Of a stretch of 64,000 nucleotides of DNA, positions 21,160-33,600 are shown in pieces. The stretch's first letter is position 1. Every line of letters begins with the position of its first letter. Under the pieces are notes generated by a model. It was not told where the DNA came from. It was given only the letters and a program-made list of their open reading frames with translations, and searched no databases. The translations under genes were made by a program, and so were the position numbers. The DNA lies in the NCBI GenBank assembly GCA_021234155.1, contig JAJEKV010000011.1, forward strand, positions 13,369,255 to 13,433,254. The letters run 5' to 3'. The stretch comes from Isoetes taiwanensis (lineage: Eukaryota; Streptophyta; Lycopodiopsida; Isoetales; Isoetaceae).

Positions 21160-21395
21160 CAAGGGGGATTCACTGTAAGTGCCATACAATGTGCCTGAGT
21201 GACTTGTAGGGGGGTTTTTTCGACCCATTTCTATACGTATACGTAAGAGGTAGGGGGGTTTTTTGCCACTACTTGGGGTAAACTTTGTACGGAAGGGGTC
21301 GAATTTGCCTTTCAAGAAATCGTATACGGGGGTGTTTTTGATCACCCTATGCACGCACATGGCATACCCCCCTTACTATAAGTGAACCCCCCGGG
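21160..21395. mobile_element. hAT-like MITE inserted in the PPR pseudogene
   Basis: 236 bp with inverted ends: CAAGGGGGATTCACT on the left and, reverse-complemented, CCCGGGGGGTTCACT on the right. It is flanked by GATCCATA at 21152-21159 and 21396-21403. The 8-bp duplication is the hAT superfamily size. Removing it restores the PPR order NTLI..MYAKCG. It has no coding capacity. Confidence 0.85.
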
Positions 21396-22091
21396 GATCC
21401 ATATGTATGCAAAGTGTGGAAATTTAGGTGGAGCACTTAACCTGTTTGAAAACTTGTCAAATTTGAATGTGGTGTCATGGAATGCAATGATTACAAGTAT
21501 GCCATTGAAAGGTCCACTTCTTGCTCTTGAATGTTTTGAGAAGATGCAAAAAAGTGGCATACAAAAGTGTCATGGGGTGCAGTTATTGCAGGATGTGCCC
21601 AGCATGATGAAGCATCTAGAGCCCTAGAATGTTTTGCACAAATGGTACATCTAGGCATAAAACCAGACAAAGAAGTATATTTTAGCACGTTGAAAGCGTG
21701 TGCCAGCTTGGGCGAGGTAGAACAGGGCAGGCTTCTCCATAAAAAGATTATCAATGATAATTTCCAATCAGATGTTGTTTTGAGTAATACACGTATTGAT
21801 ATGTATGTTAAGGGTGGATCGATCCAAGAGGCATATGAAGTGTTTGACAGCTTATCAGAAAAGAATGTGGTCTCATGGGATGCTATGATTGCTCTTCAGC
21901 ATGGCCAATTTTTCGTTGCACTAGAATGTTTAGAAAGGATGCACCAGGAAGGTATGGAGCCAAATAATTTTGTATTCTTAAGCATCCTAAAAGCATGTGC
22001 CTATATTGGGAAGGTAAGCCATGGCAGAATAGTGCACAAGTGTGTAATTAGAAGTGGTTTTTGTAAAGATGTATTCATAGGAATGAGAATG

Positions 22092-22758
22092 ATATTTTAT
22101 CGTCCACTGAGGCCAATCGGCCTATGGGACCCATAAGGAGCGCAGTAAACTTATTACTGTCCGGGTTAAAAAAAACCCCGCCCCGAAGGGTTTTCGAGGG
22201 AAAAACCGTGGCAGTAATAAGAATGCTGTCAAACTGTACAAGTATACATCAATGTATATATACATGTCAAGTGTGTGCCCGAGGACATAGCTGATCTCGC
22301 ATGTCCATAACCTCCTGAAGGTATGATCCCAAAGACCGCATGGGATCTTTGTGCTCAATGTCACATGTAACGGCTGGCGGGGCCCGACCAACTTCGGCAT
22401 TAGCATCCGGAATTTGATCATATCTTTGGGGCAACTTTGAAGGGTATGAGATTCATCCTCAATGACTCCCATTTGGCGGCATTGACAGAGCATCCCCGGC
22501 GTGGCTCACCAATCCATCCGCCTGCCTCAATTCAAGATGGTGCCCCCGATGCGAATGGAGGCAATGAGTCTGCGCCTTTTCATGGGCAAGTGGGTACGCA
22601 GGTAGCATTGCGGGCCTCGTTCCAATGTGGGGTTTATGTGGCGCTGGTAGTGTGCTGTCTTGACATGTTCAAGGGCATTGGCATCCCAAAGCTTGCTGAG
22701 GAAGCGAGCGTCAAGATATTGCCTCAAGCTATGGCGATCTGCCTCTGTTTGCACCTGT
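22092..22758 (-). mobile_element. 5'-truncated LINE fragment, reversed in the PPR pseudogene
   Basis: Minus-strand frames give RTHLPMKRRRLIASIRIGG and then CQCRQMGVIEDESHTLQSCP, a Cys/His arrangement like the zinc-binding region at the end of LINE RT proteins. The 3' tail (22200-22130) is a stem-loop with arms CTTATTACTG and CAGTAATAAG. The insertion splits the PPR reading between DVFIG and IDMYAKCG. No RT core is present. Confidence 0.7.
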
Positions 22759-24111
22759 ATGATTGATATGTACGCCAAATGTGGAAGTCTGTGAAGCAGC
22801 TAGAGTCTTTAGCAGTCTGCCATATCGAAATATGGTATCATGGGGTGCAATGATATCTAGGTATGTCCAACATGGTGAAATTTTATTTTCTTCAATTTGT
22901 TTCATGGAGATGCAACAAGAAGGCATCGAGCCAAATGTGGTGTGTTGGAATGCTGTAATAGCTGGATATCAGCATGGTGCCTGTCTTGTTGCTCTACATT
23001 GTTATAACGTTTTTAAGCCTTTTGAATGCATGTGCTAGCTTAACAACAGTTGAATAAGGATGCCTTATTCATGAGCAGTTCATTCGCTCCAAAGTTGAAT
23101 GCGGTATTGATTTGGGAAATGATCTTCTTGATATGTACTCTAAATGTGGAAATCTGGACGAGGCACAAAACATCTTTGACAAAATGCCAAGTTGGGATGT
23201 AGTACCATGGAATGAGATGGTTGTTGGGTACTTGCAGAGCGGTAATAGTCTTGTTGTTGCTCTAGAATGTTTTGAAATGATGCAACTTGAAGGCATAAAA
23301 CCAGATGTTGTTACATGGAACACAATGGTTGCAGGATATGTAAGCCATGGTGAAGGTCTGCTGGCTTTAGATTGCTTTGCAAAGATGCCGTATGAAAACA
23401 TTGAACCCTCCAAGGCCACATTTCTAGTTGCTTTGTCAGCATGTGCCACTATTGGAGCTATAGACTAGGGTAGATGTATCCATGATACGATTGCCAAAAT
23501 GAGCAAGCAACTTGACATAACATCGGGAAATTCTGTCCTTGATATGTATGCCAAATGTGGTAGCTTGAGCGAGGCCTGCATAGTGTTTGAGAATTTGCCA
23601 ATGCAAGACAAGGTGTCATGGAATGCAACGATTGGGAGATATGCACAGCATGGAAAATGTTCTCTTGTGTTACAATGCTTTGAGAATATGCAACAAGCTG
23701 ATATAATACCAGATGGGCTATCATTTACTAGCATTTTGACATTTTGATTGTGTGCAGCCGTGCAGGTCTGGTGGATGAAGGGTGCTGGTATTTCAAGTCC
23801 ATGATAGAGGACTATGGCATTGATGCCATTGGCTTTGCATTGTACTTGTATCATTGATGGGTCGTGCTGGAAATCTCACCGAGGCAGAACATCTACTGCA
23901 AGCCACAGATGAAACAAATATTTCTGGATGGAATGCCTTGCTTAGCTCTTGCAATATGCATGGTAATGTTCAGGTAGGATGCCGGTGCTTCAAGGAGATT
24001 GTCTATTTAAATACCCACTCAGCTGCAGGATATGTGCTCATCTCCAATATATTTGCATATGCTAGAAAAGATCGTCTTCAACAATGTGTGAAGAGACACC
24101 TTACAAAATAA

Positions 24112-24503
24112 ATTTTAGCCCCTCGTCTAAAGGATTAGGTGCCAAGTAGAAAATTTTGTTGTTGGAAGTTCCAGAACAAAAGTTCAATGCCAATTCTAAT
24201 AATTGTAATCGTGGCAACTTCTTCTTAATCATGAATCTAACTGGTGTTTTGGTTTCGCTGGCCGGTTTCTGAAATTGACGAGCCTAATACGTTTATACAC
24301 TCATCTCGTGGTTGATCCAATTTTCTGTTGACACTGATCGTTTTGGGGTAGTTTTAGGGTAACTATGTCTGTAACTTTTAGTATACCATTCATGTTCTTG
24401 CAACACTTTAAGTAGCATATATATATAATACTATATCATATGCATCTCGAATGATTATATGCTGAAATATATCAGACAATCATGTGCGTTGTGAGTACTT
24501 ATA
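24112..24503. other. 3' flank of the PPR pseudogene
   Basis: No feature recognised. Confidence 0.3.
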
Positions 24504-24611
24504 TCATAGCATATGTAGAAAGATCATGGCAATGATATGCTTCATTCATGTGCAGCAATTCCAACCATTTAGTGGCAGAGCTGGTTTCAGTCCTCGTGTT
24601 CTTTCTCAAGC
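24504..24611 (+). pseudogene. 11S-globulin fragment copy 3
   Basis: Near-identical to 17466-17571: intron end, TGTGCAG acceptor and the start of exon A (FQPFSGRAGFSPRVLSQ). It stops abruptly at 24611 with CCAGCGTGACC. Confidence 0.85.
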
Positions 24612-26272
24612 CAGCGTGACCCTGTCCAGAAGACCCCTCAACCAACAGTTAGATTAACTTTTTAGATTCTTTAGCAGATATTCCAAGAGTCGATTCTCTT
24701 CATCTCCAACATTTTTACTATTTTATGCCTAAGGCCATTGTACCAAGGAAAAAAATAGCGGCTAATATTAGCCAAATGACGATTTTTTGGACATTTTTGG
24801 AAAAAGTACAGCTAAACTATAAAGGAGGAAATTTTTGGAAAAAAAGAAAAAAATCGCCAAATATTTTCAAAGTTGACCTCCCTTACACCAAGGTTTAGCC
24901 AAACATAAGAAAGAAGAAGAGAAAAGATTCTTCCACTTTAGCCAAACGTTTGAAAGTTTTCCTATGCATTTAGGGATAGATTAGCCATACTTTTTAATAG
25001 CTAATGTAAAATATGAGATTATTCATGAGATTATGGAATAGAGGTTGCTAATACTATATCAGATGGACAGTTTTTTGTTCTCCAACTAGTAGATTTTTAT
25101 TATTAATACGTTCGTACAATAAAAAGTTTGGCATAGCATAAATGTTTGACTAAAGTTTATAAAAAGGTTCAAATAAAAAATAGCCAAACATTCAAAACTA
25201 GTAAAGGAAAATTATTCAACTTTAGCCAAACATTCAAAAGTTTTCCTATGTATTTTGGGTTAAATTAGCCAAAGTTGTTCTACCTAATCTAAAATATGAC
25301 TTTAGTAATTTTTTCCCTGCTATACAATATAAGATTAATATTCTCATATTATCAAGGGATCCTCATTTTGTCATTGATGAACAACACGTGTAGATGAACA
25401 GAGGATGTCTTATCCTCCTTTCGGAGTTGAAAAGGTCATGCTTCTCAGTAAAATCATAAGGAAAATAAGACGATTGATCATAAAAGCTAGACTCAGAATG
25501 TAGATATATGGTATTGGCTGGTCTTTAAACAAAGACAGGGTGATCTAAAACACTCGACTTTTTCTATCAAACCCTCTCAAGTAATCCGTTCCGTTGATTA
25601 TGCTGGAGAGGGAGAGAGGCTAGCATAAGCCTTCAACAGAATAAAGATCTAGTCCTCAAAAATGCATTCCAACTTCTATTCTGGCTGGTATCTTTCTCTG
25701 GTGCAACAAAGCCCCTTCATAAAACGGCAATACAAAGCTCATTGCCATTTTCTAGCTTAAGCGCAAAATAAGCAGCCTCCAGATTTGGGTTTGAAAAGAC
25801 ATTTGGATTCGAAAAAACGTGTAGCGTATTATGACCTAGCTAGCTATTTAGTAGAATACTACAACAATAGTTGCAGCAGAGTATGTCGGTGCAAGCCATC
25901 ACCTCGCTATCTAACGAATGGAAATGATGTGATGGTGTTAGTCATGTGCCCAAGAACATAGGACTATTTAGAAGCAGCATGACAAGCAGGTAGCTTGATT
26001 GTCTTCAAAGTCATCTTAAGTCCAAGAAAAGGCCAAGGGAGAGCTCAATGTGAGATGTCATGGCCCTCTCAGCCTGAGCCTTTTTGTCAAGCTATCATTG
26101 CCTTCACGGCATGATACATAAGACACGACCTCAAACACGTGACCATTTTGCCCGACAGGCTACGTCTTTATGTCGCGTCCATTTTTCTTAGATGGGTCAG
26201 GACTCTTCAGCGCGTGACCTTGTTTAGAGGACTGCTCAAATGCCACAGTTTTTTGACTACTCAGATTCTTTC
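24612..26272. other. AT-rich intergenic region with TTAGCCAAAC repeats
   Basis: Contains dispersed TTAGCCAAACATTC-type repeats (24890-25260) and a diverged copy of the 26273 repeat (24672-24740). No gene seen. Confidence 0.4.
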
Positions 26273-26880
26273 AACAAATATTCTAGGAGTCAGTTGCCGC
26301 TTCATCCCTAGCATTTTTGCTATTTTGGGCCCAAGGCCATGATTGTACCATATATACCATAAGATAATAAGGTTTAAGATTTTTCTCTTGTTTCAGATCT
26401 TTATGTTATATGAGATTCTTGTTGCTTTGTTCTCATATTATAAAGGGATCCTCATTTTGTCATTAATGTGTCTCTTGTTTTCTATTTAGTCCTCTGTTTT
26501 CTTTTGGTTCTTTCTGCAAAATCCCTCGTGACACTTTATACTCCAAATTTGTCTATTAGATTTAAGGGTTCTCATAGAGTGTTGTCTCGCAGGCCAGCAG
26601 ATATTCTAGGAGTCAGTTGCCGCTTCATCCCTAGCATTTTTGCTATTTTAGGCCCAAGGCCATGATTGTACCATATTTACAATAAGATTAAGGTTTAAGA
26701 TTTTTCTCTTGCTCCAAATCTTTGTGTTATATGAGATTCTTGTTGCTTTGTTCTCATATTATCAAGGGATCCCCATTTTGGCATTAATGTGTCTCTTGTT
26801 TTCTATTTAGTTCTTTCTCCAAAATCCCTTGTGACACTTTATACTCCAGATTTAGATTCGAGGGTTCTCATAGAGTGTTG
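26273..26880. repeat. Tandem-like duplication with ~324-bp period
   Basis: AGATATTCTAGGAGTCAGTTG through TCTTGTTTTCTATTTAG occurs at about 26273-26490 and 26597-26810. A further short overlap (CTCATAGAGTGTTGTCTCGC) occurs at 26571-26590 and 26866-26885. Confidence 0.8.
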
Positions 26881-27338
26881 TCTCGCAGGCTGTCTAGAAC
26901 ATGATCCAAACCACAAACAGGCGGCAAAGCAATGAATGGTTGAGATTGATGCCCTAGTGACTTGAATATTTGCATATATTCTTCTGAAAGTTGGAGGCAT
27001 TTTTGATAAATTTTCCTATGTTTTATTGCAACAAAGAACGGCGATACTCAAGCTCCATACAAATGTTAAATGGACAAGGACATGGACCTAGACCATCAAC
27101 AACGAAGGCCATAGGAAACATTGAACTAAGTTCATCACATCAACTTGGGCTGTTTGATTCTTATTTTTGGTCCATATTTTGCTGTAAAGAAATCATGGAA
27201 AGAACATTGTCCATGATATAGGCATACAATTTTCCAATAGTTCTTGTATTTTCCAGTAGTCGACATATTGATAGCTTGAAAGTCACAATATCTTCAAAGT
27301 CGGCATAGCCATGCCATTGAAAGTTCATGCTCCTGCCA
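26881..27338. other. Intergenic region
   Basis: No supported feature. Confidence 0.3.
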
Positions 27339-27466
27339 TAGCCTGGATCAGACCCAACAAACCGTGGATCAAGCTGGGAGCTACCATAAACGCACAAGAA
27401 CATATAGCCTGGATCAGACCCAACAAACCGTGGATCAAGCTGGGAGCTACCATAAACGCACTGCAC
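27339..27466 (-). repeat. 66-bp in-frame tandem duplication
   Basis: GCCTGGATCAGACCCAACAA and its continuation occur twice with a period of exactly 66 bp. On the minus strand each copy reads CVYGSSQLDPRFVGSDPGY without a stop. Whether it is coding is unclear. Confidence 0.7.
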
Positions 27467-28094
27467 ACAAAAATGATGAGGTAATTACAATAAAAAGGCT
27501 CTTTACGTTTCATAAAAAAACCTGATGGTTTTATGGTTTTTATGGGGGTGTAAGGATCTCGACGGCGGCGCCGCCAGGCTTGATGTTGAAAACGTGGCCT
27601 CCGATGCTGGCGTGGCGCCTCACTTGGCAGCGCCACCAAGGCCCTTATAAAACGTATATACAATAAGCAGATATAAATAACACGTATAGGATGCTGTTGT
27701 TTTGGCATTCTTTTTGTTTTGAAATTTCACCAAAGCCTCCATGTGCATTAACTAGAGTCTACCTGCAACACATAGAGACGTACGCAAGGCAAAGACCTTG
27801 TCTCATAAAAAGACAAGGATGAGAGACTTTCTAGAGCCTCAAATTCAGACTACTTACGAATCTTCCAAACATTTCAGTTCATGGGGTGCCTCAGACTTGG
27901 TCAGATTTCTTCTTCGCTACAGCATACCCTATCTCAGCCTTAAATACGATTTTCAAGCCGGCTTCTACAAGCAAGCAAACCCCCAAGAGGGCAGTGTCAA
28001 AGCTGAAATTGGGAGGCAAATTGGTTTTGACTAGGATCAAATTTTGTAGCAGGAATTGGGAAACTGAAATTGTAGCAGAAATTTTGTAGCAGGA
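27467..28094. other. Intergenic region
   Basis: Weak open frames only. Two imperfect TTTGTAGCAGGAAT motifs at 28043 and 28091. Confidence 0.25.
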
Positions 28095-28326
28095 ATGGGG
28101 AAGAAGCAATTGAAGGGTCTTTTCGATAAGGATCTTCGTGTTGATGCCAACCATTTTGCAGAACCTGAAAATTCATTTGGAAACCAGCCACAGATCAACC
28201 TCTGGGCCTCCGGCGCCGCCCGGTCTCGCCGCACCAGTGTTAGGCTTGAGGCCATAGCTGAGGATGACACTGCATTCAACAGACCTGGCTATGCTGAAAA
28301 AAAACGACAGGAAAAAGCAAGGGAGG
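28095..28326 (+). CDS. Unrecognised exon-like open frame
   Basis: Begins MGKKQLKGLFDKDLRVDANH and continues charged and low in Cys (NLWASGAARSRRTSVRLEAI, YAEKKRQEKARE). A GAG|GTATCA donor-like site follows at 28326, so it could be the first exon of a gene or a remnant. I do not recognise the family, and no matching downstream exon is convincing. Confidence 0.3.
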
Positions 28327-28412
28327 TATCAATTTGGAAAAAGATTCATCACTTTATTTCCTTGCCTTTTCACAGGCCTCAAAATGTTTCTAAAGATCAC
28401 TTCTATATTTAG

Positions 28413-30429
28413 AATGGTTTCTTACAGTTAGCTTCCTGGCCAGTCTTTGGAAATTCCTCTTTCTGCTCTTTACTTAGAGAAATCTGCAGATATGAAAAAA
28501 ATATATCAACAACACAAGAGTTTCTAGAATTAGTGCTCCAAGAGCTATTGCAGTTTTCAATTGTCCACATGTAATAGATCATGTTCTCAATATGCAAGTA
28601 GGCAGGGGCCAAATTCTACAGCTCATTAGTAAAAACATTTAACATTGTTGGACCTTGTAAAGCAAGACTTTGAATCACATGATCAAGCAATTAGAAGGAT
28701 CTTTGCATCATGATGTATGTATATTTATAAACATCATCTCTGTAAATACTGAACAACATAATGTATGGAAAAGGGCTTGTAAATTTCTTACTTCCCTATT
28801 TTTGGGTTCTTTAAGTTTCACAAAAATGTCGTGTGTGTTTTTTCTAAGGAACAATGGTTAGAGCGGGTTCACATGCAACAGTGGTCGGAGAGGGGCCCTA
28901 TTATACCCTTTGCAAATTGGTGATGGTCGGCGATGGCGGGCGTAAAAGGGCGTGGCATTTTACATACAGTGAAGGCCGCAATGATGCATGTGAATCCAGC
29001 CTTAACATGTGGCCAAAATATGCCACATATATACCTAGGGTTCTAACACGACGCTCATTTTGACATCCTATGTGGCAATGGCAATAACATTTATACTAGG
29101 AAATGGACCTATGTTTAAAGACTTACTGTAAAAGAAAGTAATAAAGAGCACTCATACATGTTTCTTCTAAATTTGTTTGATGGCCAATGGCAAAGGCTTG
29201 CAAATTATAAATCCCAACTTGCTTGTTAGCTTTTCTTACAGAATTGAAATAACGCATTTTATGATGATAATTATTGATCATTTCCATCATCTATGTATTG
29301 GCTTCAATTGAAGCTGTAAAAGAAGAACATATAGCATATAGTTTTTAGTGTTCTTTTTGTTTCTTTATTTTTTGGAAAGGTCTCGAACTAAGTCCTTCAG
29401 AAGTATATTCCAATGGAGACATGATGCAAAGGGCAACATGCATACATCCATAGACAAATTGGCTATGTTCTTATGTCTTCATTCTTGCAGACTGCGATCA
29501 TGATGGGTTGGTTGAAATTTAATGCATGTCCTATCATATAACATCAAGAAATGACCTTACAACCACAACTGAAAAATAGAAGCATTTGCAAATATCCTAG
29601 GCATTTGCCTCTTTTCCTTCTCGTCTACTTAACAAGAATTGATGTGTTAGTGTTGACTCGATTAGCTCAGGTGCAATAGTAGAGCTCACGAATTGAACAC
29701 TTACATACATAATTTTTTAACGCCAGTCTCTCAGATTGAAGTAACCTTAGGTAAGATTATTTGGTGACACCATTTCACACTCTAGAATCTGAAATTTTAA
29801 AATTTTAAATTATGATATGGAAACAATATTCACATATAGAGTGGTGTACAAAGCATGGGGCTTTTTATGTCTAGAATCTTTATTCCATATGACATGGTAT
29901 GGCTCAGATTAGGATAAACTTACCTTCGTATGAATATCCTGCAATATCCAAAAAAACATAAGGATGCCTTTCTTAAGCATGTCAATGTGAATGTTCTACG
30001 CATGTGTAGTGCAAAACATGTTGACCTTTTTCAATGCAATTCTCTAATATGTAGGAATCCAAATTTTAGTTCATTTTTAGGTAAAAAAAAATATATCACA
30101 TTAAACAATTTGAACTTAGACGTGCGAATGAAGCAAGAAGAGATCCTACATTTACACGTAAAATCGAGGAGGAGAGTCGGAGTATAATTTGTCAATTAGG
30201 AAGGAGGATTTTCCATATGGATCAAGATGATTTGCATACCATGGTTGTGTTATCATTTGATTTGAATATTGTACATCACATTTTACTTATATATTGTTAC
30301 AGCATATATTACGCACTCTAAAACAATATGCACGGTTGTTCTCCTTCATCACGCTGATATTTGGATGAAGTAGAAACACTGATAAACACTGAAGTAGATG
30401 ATGAAATATAGATGTCATTCCAATTTTTG
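28413..30429. other. AT-rich intergenic region
   Basis: No gene. A box-A-like TTAGCTCAGGTGCAATAG occurs at 29663, but no matching T-arm is present. Confidence 0.3.
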
Positions 30430-31450
30430 TGGGATTTGAACCCACATACACCTGTACCATATAAATAGACTCATTTTCCTATTCTATTCTATTCTATTCC
30501 TTGTATACACCACTATCATTTATCTAGATGATGATACCATCGGCCTGAAACATCGGCTCGAGATTCTCGGGATGAGTGAGTAGCATTGTTTGGCAAGCAT
30601 GGGTCTCTAGTTGATATATATGCGGACCTCAAGTTTGTTTTAGATTTCGTTTTTTATTGAAGTGTTTGGCATTGGTTTTTCTCAATTGGTGCTTCTTCCT
30701 CTCAGCAGTTTCTTTCCATCATTCTTTGAACCCATGCAGGGGAAGGGCTTCTTCTTGCATGGATTAACACTTATTGGTGTTCCTTGTCTCATCCCTCAGC
30801 TCTTCTATTTCAGCGTTGTTGATCCTCTTTGGGATCAATTTCCTTCATCATTTTCCTCTATGGTTTCTAGTTTAGGAAAATAGAAGTTCTATATGTCGAT
30901 AATTTTGTTGTTTTTGTGAGCCCATAACATAGCAAACGGGGGTCTTTGGTTCCTTGGCAGGTGTCTATCTGCAGAGTTCGCTATTATTGAAGAGGTTGGC
31001 ATTAGTTTTTCAATCGACGCTTCTTCCTTTCAATAGTCTCATCATCATTCTTTGAACTCTCCCTCCCTCCCTTTAACATTTGATGAACATATTTAATGTT
31101 AATACTTGTTGTCTATGCTTTATGTGTCGTGGCACACATGTCCAAAATTTTATATGGCACGTGTTATAAGCCCCCAAAAAAAAATTTTTGGAGGTTTTCT
31201 TTTTTTCTCATGCGGATGACAGTTTTGTATGTGCAAGTTTATTATTTTCTGCAAATTTTGATTCTATTCTTTATTCCTCGATTTGCATCTTCTTTGGCAG
31301 TTTATACTTTCTTTTTTGCATTCACCCCTGTTAAACGACAATTTGTAAGGGAGAGTGTGGGTTTAGGTATCAATGGGCATATTCAACAATTTTCGATGAC
31401 CTAACGGCCACAATTATTGATTATATTTCTGACGATGAAAAATATTTTAG
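30430..31450. repeat. Dispersed repeat, copy 1
   Basis: Collinear with 35190-35945 with indels: TGTGGGATTTGAACCCA, then TCTAGATGATGAT..CCATCGGCCTGAAACATCGG, later GAGCCCATAACATAGCAAAC and CTTTGGTTCCTTGGCAG. One plus frame near 30513 gives IIYLDDDTIGLKHRLEILGM, vaguely like an RT YxDD box. The start reads as a tRNA T-arm on the minus strand. Class unknown. Confidence 0.7.
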
Positions 31451-33600
31451 TATTTATTCATATAATATGACCTTAAGGTCTTTGGCTTTTTGGACGACAA
31501 AAAGATTCCATAGCTCATCAGAAAACTCATTTTGATCTAATTAGTTTTATTAAGACTTTATCCTTCCTTTTCCTTTTTTAGATTCCATCCCTGATATGAC
31601 TAGGTGATGAATCTCTCAAACCCTTTGAGGAGATGCAAGCTTCATATTTTGCAAGAAGGAATTTTCATCTTCTCCATGTGATTTCTCATATTCATTGTTT
31701 ACATATATGACCTCCCTTTTTAAGCTTCCAATTTCTTCCTCAATTGACATACCTGGTCCAGTAACTGTTTTTTGTTTGCATCTTCAACAACTTTCCTGGC
31801 ATCTTCGTCATTCCAACGAGTTTGAAAAAGAGCCGCAAAGCTCTCAGTTTTGTCCAACACGATCTTCTATGACATATCCACTGTTGTATTGTTGTATTCT
31901 GTCCGTTGAAAATAGCGCCAAGACCATCGCCTTGCCGATGTGTCCGAGCAATTAATTTTAATTATTTTTATATTTTTCACATCCTTTCTTTTTTCTTTTT
32001 GGCACAAAGGTATATATGACACAAGCCATGTAATAAGCAATGACTATATGACACCCCTGGGTGTCACATGCCCCCCACTTATATGTACAATATGACATGT
32101 TATATCTCTAGCTTCAGCCCATGGATGACGTGGATACCCACAGAGTGATAAGGGAAGGGAGCTTTGATCCCTGAGTCGTCAAGGTTAGCCCAAATGCACA
32201 CATGTATGTATAGATCACTTTATATAGTTTACCACTTTTACAAATAAAAGCCCTAATTTTACCCTTTATATACCCCTTTACTATGTATCTCACACTTTTG
32301 ACTCCTCCTGCTCCTCCGAACTAGGCTTCAACCCAAATGCCTACTCAAGCAACTCTAATGACCTTGTAATACTCACTCCTTGATCATGGGCACCTCCAGG
32401 CTAGTGCACCTCCCCCATTTGAGCTTTACTCACTTAGAGTCTATTTGTGGATCAATCGGACTGATGCTTTAAGTCGAGATGTGTTCTCTTTGGATGGATG
32501 CTCTAGATGTATGATCTTACTCTTACAGCTCTATTCATGCATCTCATGAAAAGGATCTCGTAGTTAGAGCCTTGATCGAAGGATTATGCATTTGTAGCAT
32601 GCTCCTAGTGTAGAGGCCTTGAACCTATTTCGGCCTCCAAGTTAAGGCCACATGTGATCTTCATGGATTTTCTAGGGGATTGCCATTAGTTGGGCAGCAA
32701 CATGGGGCGTGGTCCAATTTGAATGAGCATCGACATGACCAATACGCTAGTGAGAGATGTCATGAAGGGCAAGGGTGGGAGGTCTACCAAGTAGAAGGGT
32801 TAGTGAGTGCGGCTCCACATTGTTCCTTGGAAACTGTGTCTCGGCTTCTGCGCTAACGACATTGATCCCTAGAGTTGCTCGCATGCAGTTGAACCGTTGC
32901 GGCACTGGCTTGCCGAGGAGTATGCCTCAATAGGTCCTAGATTATTGGAGGTAGTACTATGGGCTCTTCTACGTGCGATGTGGTCCCCTGGCTCTAGATC
33001 CTGCCTTCGGCATTCATGGTTGATCCTCTCCTCGCATGGCTTAGAAGAGGGAAAGAAGAAGTGTAACCTTAGTCATTTGCATCTAACTAGCCAACTTGTC
33101 AATAATTCCCTTATCTTAGAAAAGGACCTGCAGTTTATTATCCAAACTCCTCTCATAGGTGGCATGTAACTGTAAGCTAGGGCACATATTCTCGTACTTT
33201 GAAGATAAGACGATCTAATCCTCTTCTTTCTAGATTATATGTGTTTCTCTTGGATATTTCAGAGCTCAGGCACATATACTTCTCTTACACATGGTTCATC
33301 CCGGTGTAGTATGCGGGGTGTGTTTCATTGGTATGATCAAAGTCATAAGGTCTTTTACCTTGGGCCCGTGTGCCTAGTGGAGATTCTAATGGATTTGTCT
33401 GACATTAATGTCATAAATATATCTTCTTAAGTCTAAAGTATAGTTGGTAAAGTTGCTAAATGGGGGCATTTGGACCAAAGTTTACCTTTATTGAACGTGC
33501 CACAGCCAGAAATTTTTCCCAGAATTTTTCTAAATGAGACCTTAGTTGGAATTAGCCAAAGATAGTCTGAACGAGATCCAAATTTGAACGTGACCAAAAT
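31451..33600. other. Intergenic region, possible old LTR material
   Basis: A short palindrome GACACCCCTGGGTGTC at 32050 and a TTTATATACC at 32265 recall LTR sequences, but no second copy or coding region supports this. No gene recognised. Confidence 0.25.

Larger units (their letters stand above)
20731..24111 (+). pseudogene. PLS/E-type pentatricopeptide repeat protein pseudogene
   Basis: PPR proteins bind organellar RNA and guide editing or processing. Repeats are spread over several frames: IELYHKMQSSGMESDRYVYV, VLKACSMTSKLLQGKFIHHQ, NVVSWNAMI, ALECFAQMVHLGIKPDKEVY, LLHKKIINDNFQSDVV, VVSWDAMIALQHGQFFVALE, LDMYSKCGNLDEAQNIFDKM, VVTWNTMVAGYVSHGEGLLA and VLDMYAKCGSLSEA. The C-terminal GRAGNLTEAEHLL, WNALLSSCNMHGNV and YVLISNIFAYA belong to the E domain. 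No DYW domain follows. The gene is broken by a MITE (21160-21395), a LINE fragment (about 22092-22758), a TAG at 23466 and several frameshifts. Confidence 0.93.

Noticed and set aside
29655-29720. tRNA gene
   Set aside because: A box A-like stretch exists but no T-arm or acceptor pairing follows.
30425-30460. tRNA gene on the minus strand
   Set aside because: Only a T-arm-like GGGTTCAAATCCCA is present; no D-arm, anticodon arm or acceptor stem can be drawn.
32040-32300. LTR of a third gypsy element
   Set aside because: TGTCACATG start and a TATA-like site are suggestive, but there is no second copy, PBS or coding part.
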